Positions 51,149 through 60,047 of a stretch of 64,000 nt of DNA are shown piece by piece. The stretch is taken from the NCBI GenBank assembly GCA_905221605.1, contig CAJNDS010000157.1:1-64000 (forward strand). Reading direction: 5' to 3'. Below the pieces are notes generated by a model that had not been told where the DNA came from, made no database searches, and saw nothing but the letters and a program-made list of their open reading frames with translations. The translations under genes and the position numbers were made by a program. The DNA comes from Symbiodinium natans. Lineage: Eukaryota; Sar; Dinophyceae; Suessiales; Symbiodiniaceae. Each line of letters begins with the position of its first letter. Within the stretch, counting starts at the first letter, position 1.

Positions 51149-54100
51149 ATGTCGGAGCAAGTTGAAGATTCATCGGAGTATTTGGAGGAGTCGGAGTCCG
51201 AGGAGGTTCGCAGCCCAAAGTCGAAACGGCAACAGTCCCTCCCCCCCCCCCCCCCCCCCCCCCCCAACACCCGCCCAGCCCAAAAGCAGTTCCCACATGA
51301 ACCCATCATCTTCTGAATGCGCAGGGCGGCTCCTCCGAGGTGGATGGGAGCGATGATGACGTCGACTCAGAACCGGATGAAGAGGAGGCAGAAGTCATGA
51401 GGAAGTGGATGCAGGTCAACGACAAGACCTTCGAGGAGATGGAGCTACCACCCAAAGTGGTGACAGCCACCCAGAGGGCGTGGAATGGTTTCGTGTCCGT
51501 CTTTGAGAAGCGCGAGACTGCGGCCGACGCACTCTACGGGGCCTTCTTCGATGCCGCCCCGAATCTGCAGGGCATGTTTCGGGCACCACGAGCCGCAATG
51601 GGCTTGCGGATTCTAGCCGGCATGGAAACCTTCATCATCAACGCAGGGAACCCCCCGGGCTTGCGGAAAGAGGTGGAGGCCATTGCCTTCAACCATCTGG
51701 ACTTGGACGTCACGGGCCCTCGGGTAGAATTGTTCCGGGAGTCCACCCTCGAAGTCTTCGATCTGGAGCTGGGTGCGCTGTTCGGCACGCGTGCGCGCCT
51801 CGGCCTCTCTGCAGTGATGACATACGCCGGAGGGGCCTACATCCACTGCAGGAGAGAGTATGCAGCTCGCATTCGCCTGCTTCAGAGGAGTTGGAACACA
51901 GCCGCCAAGAAGGGGGCCGACGTAGGGGAGGTAGAGGACCTGGATAGCAAGTCAGATGAATCCGAGGAGGAGGAAGAAGTGCCTCAAGAAACCGAAGCTG
52001 CGAATGAGGTGGCCAAGACCCAAGAAGGGCAGGAGGGAGTGACGAAAGCATCGGCGTTGAAGGTGCCCACCACCTTCGATGAGATGTTCCTCTTCAACGC
52101 GGCGGTCATGGGCTACTTGGTAGCCCAGTGGTACCCTTTTCCTTTTTCTTTTTTTGGTTCAAGGTTCCCTTATAAACGTATAAATGAACCAACCAAAAAA
52201 AGGTGCCCTTGTTATGATATGGTTGCTGGGGTACCAAGGCTATGCAAACAGCAACTGGATGAAGTTCATCCTGGAGTACTTCGACCCAATTGTGACGAAC
52301 GTAGCCAACTCCTACCGCCTGCAGGAGGAGTGCGACGTGCTGTCGCTGAACCTGGCCAAGTGCAAAGGCGAGATCAACTTGCCAGAATTCAAGGCCGTCA
52401 TGCTCGCGTCCCTGAGGTCCCTGGTGCCCAAAGACTCTTAGAAGCTGACTGAGTATACACTTGACACTTTTTGGAGATACTGGAACCCCCGTTATAGAAC
52501 TGAAAGTGTACACTCTTTGGGGGCTTATGGACTCAGCAACTAAGGATTGGAATTCGCAACACGAAGTTGCTTGGAACTGGCTCTGGGAGAACGTCGAAAG
52601 GCTTCTGCGAGCCCAGCTCGGACGGCCTCGCACACAGCAGAAGGCCACCCTAAACCCTAAACCCTAAACCCTAAACCCTAAACCCTAAACCCTAAACCCT
52701 AAACCCTAAACCCTAGACCCTAGACCCTAGACCCTAAACCCTAAGCAGAAGGCCATCGAGCGGTTCCTGATCAACCTCTCCCAGGAGGGGGTTTACGATA
52801 ATAAGGGGTACCTTAGGGCTTAGGGTTTAGGGTTGAGGGTTTAGGGTTTGGGGTTGGGGGTTTAGGGTTTACATTGGGGGTCCTTTACTAGAAGGGCATC
52901 CTACTATTTTTTGGAGGGGGGGGGGCTTCACGATTTTGGGGGTCTCCCCTATATTTTCTCGTATTGACTCCTCCTCCCAAGGAGTCCCTCACGGGCTACT
53001 GCCGCGACGTCTACAAGCGATTCTTCCAGCTGGCCCCGTCGGGCCAGGACTTCTTCAAGCAGTCCACCACGCGGCTCTTCTTCATCGCCGAGAAGATCGT
53101 GGAGATGACCGTGGAGATGTACCGAACTCCCAAGAAGATGGTGGAGGAGCGCTCCCTCCTTTCTATTTTTTAAAAAAATAGAGGCCTCTGCTACAGCACG
53201 AACTAGCAGTAGAGGTTCCCAAAGCCATGGCCCGATCTTAAGCCATCCTCAGCCATCCGCAGACCTGAAGTTCCGATACAGGAGCTCTCGGGCCTGGGCT
53301 TGCGGCACGTGGGCTACGGCGTCCCCACGGAGCTCTTCTCCCCGTACGTCTCCGCGTCCGTCGAGGTGATCCGCACGATGACCACCGACGAGACGACCGA
53401 GACAGCGTTCCGGTGGTCGCTGACACTGATTGCCAAGATCATGGCCCCGACCTCAGGGGTTCAGGGGTTCAGGGGTTCAGGGGTTCAGGTTTAGGGTTTA
53501 GGGTTTAGGATTACGTAGGGTTTAGGGTTTAGGGGGGACATATTATTTAACAATGGAGCCCGAATTCCAAATAATGTTGGGGACTGTTGAAATCGACACC
53601 TAGATCCGAGGTTTTAACATTTGGCCCGTGAAGCCAAGAATAATTTCATGACATGATTTTCAGGTTGTACAATTATCTGATGATCTGTGTATATACTCTT
53701 ATATTCTTGCACTGGTATATGATTTTCTGTATAAGGGTTGCCAAAGATCACCCGCAAAGAGCCCGCAACAAGCTCTTCCTGGTATAATAGAGGATTCATT
53801 TAAACATGGAGAATGCCCAAACACGTCGTCACTTCCTACGGCAGTATCGTAGTGCCATTTCCTGGTCGACAAACAAACCAACGTTGAATGCCAACATTCT
53901 TCGTCCACCAGTTTGTACGAACTGGAAGATTTGCTATGAAAGGCAACGGAGTTTTTTAGAATTAGTTCACGGGCTACTGCGTTGAACGCTGGCTGAGGCC
54001 AATGAAAACTGGCCAGCGCGAGAACATTTGTCTCGGTGAGTTTAATTACACACAAACTGCCCATTCTTCTTAAAACCAGCCCCTAAACCTTAAACCCTAA

Positions 54101-57037
54101 ACCCTAAACCCCAAACCCTAAACCCTAAACCCAAAACCCCAAACCCTAAACCCTAAACCCTACATCATTCTCTGATCGAGGTTCGGACATTGGTGGAAGG
54201 ATCGACAGTTGTCATGCAGGCGATCAATACCAATGTCGAGAAGAACCTGAGACGAGCAATTTCAGTAGCTTGGTAGCCCAGTGGTACTTTTGTTTCCCCT
54301 TTTTTGGTTCAAGGTTCCCTTATAAAGTAACCGACCCCAAAAAAGGGTACCCTTATTATAATATGGTTGCTGGGCTACCAAGGTAGCACCCCGTGGCAAG
54401 AGGGCCATGGAGCTGTTGAAGATCACAGTGGGCACACAGTCCATTTCTCCACTCTATTGGGCCATTGAGTCGGGTAGCCTGATCTGTGCGCAGGCAATGC
54501 TGGAGGATTTGTTGACGATCAGGGCCGACCGGGATAACTACTACTATGGAGCGGATGCCTTGTTTACACGGCACCCCGAGGTGATCAAAAAGCTGGCTTC
54601 CAGTGCCCCTTCGCTTTTGGACTGTCTGCTCGACGGACTAATCTGGCGGTCTCGGGTAATCGTCAACGGCACGCGACGGGTGAACTGCTACCTCAAGCAC
54701 TTGGTACAGGATGGAGATGGAAAGCCGCATCAGGCACTCCAGTGGCTAGTGGAATATGGCAACCCTATCACCATCAGCATGTTTACCGTGGTGCTGGTAG
54801 CTGACCTAATGTGGACCCGCTTGGTGGCCTACCAGTTCCTAATTGGCAGGTGCTACTTCCTTTTTACTCTCTGTGTCGCAGTGACCAGCCAGTCCTTTCT
54901 GTCATTGGGCCCCGGCGAACAGGAAACGTACGAGAGAAATATAGTAATCTTTGCTTGTCGCATCTTCATCTACTGCGGCAGCATGTGCAAGATCCTGTAC
55001 AATCAGCTGAAGCTCTTGCAAACGGACTGCAGAAATCATGCCTTTGATCGCAGATGTTGTATACCAATTCCACAGTTCCTCTTCAGCTTGAAGGAAGCTG
55101 GCAACTTTGTGCTGCTATGGATCCTGCTTGGCATGTGCATTCAGGAGCCGTTGTGGTGGTGCGCGCAGTTCACCAGCACCGACGAGTACCTTATCTTTAC
55201 GACACACTGCGCTGCTGGGTCTGGATCCAGCGCGGGGCGAAGGCTGTATTCAGCCTTCTCCTGCATCGCGATTCTGCTATACTGGACCTTGGTGCTTGAC
55301 TTTACCATCTTCTCCATGCATATATCCGCTTATGTGCTGGTCTTTGGCAGAGTTTTGTCCGAGGTGTTCCTCTTCGTTATGGCCCTCATATTCATGATCA
55401 TTGCTTTCGCCAGCGCCGTCAGTGCGATCGAGCATGAGATCGACGAGTTCTCCGGGATCAGCACGTGGCTCATCTCGCTGACGCAGATGGCTTTGGGAAT
55501 GTTCCCACATGACAACTACGAGCAGATGAAAGCCGAGGCCGGCATCCTCATGGTGATCAGCGTCTTCATTCTCATGGTGTCCATCATTCTCGTCAACCTC
55601 CTTGTCGCCCAGTTGAACCAGGCCTACCAGCATGTCTACACCGACATGCAAGGCTATGCTCGCCTGAACCGTGCATCCGTTATCGCCTTGGCCTCAGACC
55701 AGCGCGAATCCAGATGTGATTACGTTGAAAACCCTACAAATTCCGTACATGGCTAGATCCGGACCTGCCTTTTGAGGTGAGCACTCTGGAGCAGATCTCC
55801 ATGAAGCGATGGGCACGATTCCTGGAAGGCGGGAGATGAAGCGGACCACATGCCGCGGGAAACCCCAAGCCTTAAGGCCTGAGTCAAAAGTGACGTCGGC
55901 GCATGGAGCCAAGTGGCTCAAGTTGACCTCCAGAACGACCCCTCACCCGACTACCCTGAAAGCTAGCAGCTAGCAGCTAGCACACAAAGAGATCATGCCT
56001 TGGTTCCTCCTTCAATACCGTATCCTTCGGATCCTTGAATCACGAGGATGAAGAGTGGGGGGGGGACTCGCTTTCTTGGAAGCAGCGTGCGAAGGTCCGG
56101 TTCTACAATGCTGTGCCCCACCTTACACCCATACTTGTACCGTCTTGGCCGTCTTGGGTCCTTTTGTCAGGCATCGGTTCAGGGGATGTGCAGCAAAGCC
56201 CCTTATGGTCCCTTTCTGGTACCCTCAATATGAGGGGCCGCCTTCGAAAAGCAACCCCAAAAGCGGCCCCTGATGTATAGGAAATCCCTCCACATTGGGG
56301 CTGCAGAGGCCTAAAGCTGAACGACCGCCTCGAGTTCAACGAGGGCGACGTGGGCTTGCCCGGGGGCGTGCAGATTGTGGAGCCCGCCTCTGCGCACCTA
56401 TATCCCCCTTGGGAATTATCATTTTTTTCATTTTTGTTTATATAAACCTCAAGAGGGTACTAAAGATAATATTTTTAGTCAGGTTCTAATTGTATAAAAC
56501 CCAAGAGGGTGTTAAACATATTATTTTTATTGAGGTTCTAAGGGGAGTCTAGGCACATCGTCACCGTGGATTCCATCCGCCGCTTCGGGGGCTCCAGCGC
56601 GACGACCATGCCGTGGCCGGAGGAGGATGACTCCATGGAAGACAGGCCGGGAATCCGAAACCGGGTTTAGGGTTGAGGGTTTAGGCTTTAGGGTTCAGGG
56701 TTTAGGGGGGGTTTCCGAAATTAGGGGGGTGCCTCCTGGGGTCCTTGTTATAAGGGAGAACCCTAGTATTATAGGGGTCCCTGATGTTCGTAAACCCCCA
56801 AAATAGGATTGTAGCCCCTCGAACCAGCCGTGCTCAAACCTGAAGAACCCGAACTGGACGTCCTGAACAGTCCCCGTTACAAGGTTCGACCGCTTGGAGA
56901 AGCTGTTCATGAGCACGGCAAAGAAGATGGGGGGCAAGAGGCGCAGGAAGAAAGATAATGGCTCGAGCTTGCTGTCTGGCCTGTCTGGTGCGAACTCGGG
57001 CGGGAGTGACGATAGTGGTGGCAGTGACGGAAGTTGA
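51149..57037 (+). CDS. Globin-coupled TRP/polycystin-like channel, 13 exons, complete
   Basis: Exons: 51149-51205, 51325-52111, 52239-52432, 52545-52643, 52752-52784, 52982-53146, 53282-53443, 54181-54264, 54383-55678, 55777-55828, 56309-56393, 56553-56645, 56884-57037. They total 3261 nt, an open frame of 1086 residues. An acidic N-terminus precedes a globin-like domain (about 60-215, possible haem His 143 in AFNHLDLD). After a charged linker comes a second globin-like domain (about 365-510, LRHVGYG His 454). About six hydrophobic segments follow (about 650-935), ending in VNLLVAQLNQAYQ, like the last helix of TRP/polycystin channels. The tail is basic then Gly/Ser/Asp-rich. Location would be a membrane, with globins facing the cytosol; haem or gas sensing coupled to ion flow is inference. 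Donors are GT, GC or GA; every acceptor is AG|G. The exon 7 donor is least certain. Confidence 0.82.
51206..51324 (+). other. Intron 1 with 25-bp poly-C run
   Basis: GT-AG intron, phase 0. A pure C run at about 51240-51265 lies in mid-intron. Similar C runs occur at about seven other places in the window. Confidence 0.7.
52111..52243 (+). mobile_element. Introner-like hairpin forming intron 2
   Basis: The element 52117-52237 starts TTGGTAGCCCAG and ends CTGGGGTACCAA. GGCTAC and GGCTAT flank it, a 6-bp target duplication with one mismatch. The splice sites fall in the duplication: donor GC at 52112, acceptor AG ending at 52238. Inner sequence (TTTGGTTCAAGGTTCCCTT, GATATGGTTGCTGGG) matches the element at 54270-54381. 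Confidence 0.88.
52433..52544 (+). mobile_element. Introner-like hairpin forming intron 3 (GA-AG)
   Basis: Terminal inverted repeats TTAGAAGCTGA and TCAGCAACTAA, with inner GAGTATACACTT and AAGTGTACACTC. The intron starts GACTC and the next exon starts GATTG, a degraded duplication. A GA donor is required to keep the frame. Confidence 0.75.
52636..52755 (+). repeat. Telomere-repeat intron 4 flanked by 12-bp direct repeat
   Basis: A 96-bp tract (52648-52743) made only of CCCTAAA with three CCCTAGA units is flanked by AGCAGAAGGCCA on both sides (52636-52647 and 52744-52755). Splicing GC (52644) to AG (52750-52751) removes one repeat copy and the whole tract and restores Q-K-A-I-E in frame. Confidence 0.88.
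52785..52981 (+). mobile_element. Intron 5: GGGGTTT-family hairpin interrupted by telomere repeats
   Basis: Starts GAGGGGGTTTACG and carries family motifs GGGGTACCTT and GGGGGTCCTT...GCATCCTACTATTT, split by a TTTAGGG tract (about 52817-52870). AGGAG lies at both edges. GA donor and AG|G acceptor. Confidence 0.7.
53444..54180 (+). other. Intron 7, 737 bp, with two opposed telomere-like tracts
   Basis: (TTTAGGG)n at about 53488-53537 and (CCCTAAA)n at about 54083-54160 enclose about 530 bp of AT-rich unique sequence. The GC donor at 53444 is the least secure boundary in the gene. Confidence 0.6.
54264..54387 (+). mobile_element. Introner-like hairpin forming intron 8
   Basis: The element 54270-54381 starts TTGGTAGCCCAG and ends CTGGGCTACCAA, a perfect 12-bp terminal inverted repeat. 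GTAGC flanks both sides (54265-54269 and 54383-54387). The left GT of the duplication is the donor, and AG at 54381-54382 is the acceptor. Closely similar to intron 2. Confidence 0.92.
56394..56552 (+). repeat. Intron 11 containing two direct repeats
   Basis: TATAAACCTCAAGAGGGTAC (about 56440) recurs as TATAAAACCCAAGAGGGTGT (about 56494), each followed about 30 bp later by AGGTTCTAA. The GCACC intron start and GCACA exon start form a short duplication. Confidence 0.7.
56646..56883 (+). mobile_element. Intron 12 with TTTAGGG tract and GGGGTTT-family hairpin
   Basis: GC donor. A short telomere-like tract (56664-56705) runs directly into a hairpin (about 56706-56804) starting GGGGGGTTTCCGAAATTAGG and ending CGTAAACCCCC. 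Confidence 0.75.
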
Positions 57038-57889
57038 TCCAAAGCAGATCGTGTTTCTAAGGATTTTTAGTTGAGCAAGGTTCCGGGCATAGGTACGTCA
57101 TGCTTTTGCCAACCTGCACCTCTGGACAAGCCCGCAGTCAAATTGTGATGTCGGAACCCGCTTGCTTTTTGAGACATAGAGTGCCGAGAACGTCAGGCAC
57201 TCTGCACCTGTAATTCGAAGAAACACCAAGTTGCCAAACCGAAACAAGCAGGAGTCGCCTTCATGTAAAGTCGAAATTTCTACAGTTCAATGATTGGTGA
57301 GACCGGAATTTATCCGGTGTCGGCGCTTTGCAGTCAAGGATCTCACTTCGTGCCAAAAAATAGCCCTGAAATCCTTTTCTCCAAGAGCAGGTCTGCAATT
57401 TTCTGAGATCCAAGAGCCGGATGTGTCACCGAGTAGACTGCACACATGTGTGGCTACATAGTCGAGGTTTGCAAGGGGGACAGGGTACAAGACCGCCAGA
57501 CCCTCAGCAGACATCCTTACATGCCCACTCGAGCATGGATTGCCCTGAGTCCCTTCTCGTCTTCCCGGCGTGTGCCCTTGAAAAGGGCATGAGCTGAAGA
57601 TTCGGAACGAATATGCTGCGGGGTTCCTCGCTCAGTGCACGTCGCAGCCACGTGAATGTCCTCAGTCTTGCGCAAAAACTTGGCGCGCGGGAGTCTAATG
57701 ATTCTATTGCTCAAGGGCCAATCGCCCTCAAACCTCTTCTGTGTATCATGGGATGCGTGGAAGCCGATTCTTTAAGAGAAGTCTCTCTAGCCGTGCCGGC
57801 TGCACTATCCCAAAATATCCCAAGCATGTGCTACTATCTACCCATGGCCCTGAATGCTGCATCACCAACCCCTCACCCACCCAATGACC
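57038..57889. other. Downstream region, no gene recognised
   Basis: Short frames on both strands only. No polyadenylation signal that I can defend. Confidence 0.5.
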
Positions 57890-58007
57890 TACTGGTTCTT
57901 AGTCGGGAATGAAGGGAATCAGGTACCTTGTAGAATCCTTTAGTGTCTGTAGGGGGCTGTAGGGTTCCTCCTTCCCTCATTCCTTGCTAAGAACCAGTAA
58001 TATGACC
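57884..58007. mobile_element. Hairpin element (GGTTCTTAGCAGGGAAT family)
   Basis: The element 57890-57999 starts TACTGGTTCTTAGTCGGGAA and ends TTGCTAAGAACCAGTA. ATGACC lies just left and two bases right of it, a probable 6-bp duplication. Confidence 0.8.
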
Positions 58008-58049
58008 CTAAACCCTAAAGCCTAAAGCCCTAAACCCTAAACCCCAAGA

Positions 58050-59075
58050 GCAGCCAAATGCCAGGTGCAGCGCTCGGCGCAGGAGCGGCAGAGCCTACAG
58101 CAGCGGATCCTGGACCTGCAGGCTACAGTGTCAGGGTTTTGGGTTTAGGGTTTAGGGTTTAGGGTTTTGCTGACACCCCTCCCCTTACTAAATCCGAAAC
58201 CTCCCAAACCCCTAACACCCTAAACCCTCTAAGCCCTAAACCATAAACCCCCAAAACCCCAGTGGACATGTTTGGGACCGGAGAAAATGATACTTATGTA
58301 GAGGGTTGCAAGGGGAGAATTTTGGTGATTACAAAGGCTCCTGTATTGGAGGCCTTTTGGGTTTGATGTGTTTCAGGGCTTATAGCTTTCGAGCCCACTA
58401 AACCCTAAGCCCTTCTAGGCAACACGGTGCTGAACCCTGAAGCCTGGGGCCTTACAGGCCCAGCATTGTGGGCTCGAACGTGGGGAGGGATTTAGGTACC
58501 ACGACTGCATTTTGATCACCCTCCAGACCCGAAATGCTGCACACCCTGATGACCCTATCCGTGCCCTAAATACCCCAAACCCTACCCTAAACTACCTTGT
58601 CTTCTCTCTCCGTACCCTGAAGAACCTAAACCCTTATATACCCCAAGGCAGTGAAATATCCCAATGCTCAGCCCTGTCCTAGACCCTATATACATACTCC
58701 GCACCCGATGCTAAACCCTAAGCCCGACACCCAGAGTACTAAGCCGTAAGCCTTGACCCTTAAACGACCCTAAAGCATAAACTCCTCAAATCTTCCGAAA
58801 CAGCCCCAGAAGCCCGCAACCCCGAAACCCCAAACCTCAAACCCCTAAACCCTAAATCCTAAACCCTGAACCCTAAACCTTAAACCCTAAACCTTAAACC
58901 CTAAACCCTAAACCCTAAACCCTAAACCCTAACCCTAAACCCCTAAACCCCTAAACCCCTAAACCCCTAAACCCTAAACCCTAAACCCCAAACCAGGGCA
59001 AGGCGGCGTTGATGGAGGGCCTCCAGGGCGAGCTCACCGAGCTGCGGTCGAAGAACAGCGAGCTGGACCCGGCTG
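58050..59075 (+). CDS. Two coiled-coil exons, parent gene unknown
   Basis: About 58050-58133 reads QRSAQERQSLQQRILDLQAT, and 58997-59075 reads GKAALMEGLQGELTELRSKN then SELD. Both are heptad-rich. Each is preceded by CCCTAAA-type repeats and followed by TTTAGGG-type repeats, the second with a GTTTAGGG donor. The 58134-58996 interval holds telomere-like and degenerate repeats (58850-58995 densest) and no visible exon. Confidence 0.45.
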
Positions 59076-59128
59076 GTTTAGGGTTTAGGGTTTAGGGTTT
59101 AGGGTTTAGGGTTTAGGGTTTAGGGTTT
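59076..59128. repeat. (TTTAGGG)n tract
   Basis: About seven units ending against the hairpin element that begins at 59129. Confidence 0.93.
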
Positions 59129-59314
59129 AGGGATGTTCCTCCCTAGACTAACAGCTCCTTCATAGGGATTGGGGTTTAGGGTTTTGAGTTTAGGGTTTTG
59201 GGTTTAGGGTTTAGGTTTAGGGTTCGGGGTTTCGGGTTTAGGGTTTACGATAAAGCCCCCTAATTATTGGGAATCCATTTTTCGGACTGTTAGGAAAGAG
59301 GGGGAACATCCCAA
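59129..59314. mobile_element. Hairpin element split by telomere-like repeats
   Basis: Left end GGGATGTTCCTCCCTAGACT and AACAG, right end CTGTTAGGAAAGAGGGGGAA and CATCCCA, match the inverted ends of the element at 694-794. A TTTAGGG/TTTTGGG tract (59165-59248) sits in the middle, so the repeat was probably added after the element inserted. Confidence 0.75.
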
Positions 59315-60047
59315 TGTACGGGTTCTAAGAGCAGGGAATCAGGGACTGAGGTACCCTACAAAGGCCCTTAAAGGGCGTTTACACAAGGGGCTATTGTACG
59401 GTACCTGTAATTCCCTGACGTGGGTTGTCTTCAGATTGTGAGGTTTAGGGCTTTTAGATGTTTTTAGGGTTTTGGGGATTCTCGAAAATTAGCGATCTAA
59501 ATGGTTGGGGCTCCTCTTCAGGAAACTTCTACAAGATTCGGGGGGTATTCTGGGGGCTCACTTTGTGAAATTATCGGATGGAAACTTCGCGAAGATTCGG
59601 TTTATTCGTGTTTCGCAGGGTTCCCGACTTAGCATCTGCGCTGGAAGGGTGTGAGGATGCGTGAGGTTGAGGGCTGCAAGTAGGGCGGGGAGCTGTCAGG
59701 GTCAGACGCGTGGATGGTTAGGGCGGGATGTCTACAGTCTCCAAGCATTGCTTGTGGTTGTGTGGGTCTTTCGGGCTCAGAGGCTTGAGGTTTGGGGCTT
59801 CAGAAATGGTTGGTCCCACTGTACACTGCACATTCCAGCAGGACGTGTCCATTTCGCAGCTTTTAAGACCGTACATGTAGCACAAGTTGACCGAACTGTA
59901 GAAGCCTCCAAAGCCACTGGCACGCAAGCCACAAGGTGAGTAAACAACGTTGTGTGTAGAAACTCACTTCTCAGAAATCTCGTGCCTGTGCTTCTCAGAC
60001 CCGCGCCCCTGTGGCGGTCTGCGTGGTCTGGGGGTGAGGGGTGCTCC
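59315..60047. other. Upstream region of the Elp3-like gene
   Basis: An imperfect hairpin at about 59317-59412 (TCTAAGAGCAGGGAATCAGG / AATTCCCTGACGTGGG) resembles the GGTTCTTAGCAGGGAAT family. A CTTCTCAG at about 59990-59998 could be a trans-splicing acceptor ahead of ATG 60048. No other exon. Confidence 0.5.

Noticed and set aside
52461-52667. Separate small gene within the globin-channel locus
   Set aside because: It is exon 4 read through flanking introns. The start lies in the intron 3 hairpin and the end in telomere-like repeats.
55900-55925. Relict dinoflagellate spliced leader (TGGCTCAAG)
   Set aside because: Only nine bases match the 3' end of the leader, and they lie inside an intron with no retrogene boundary nearby.
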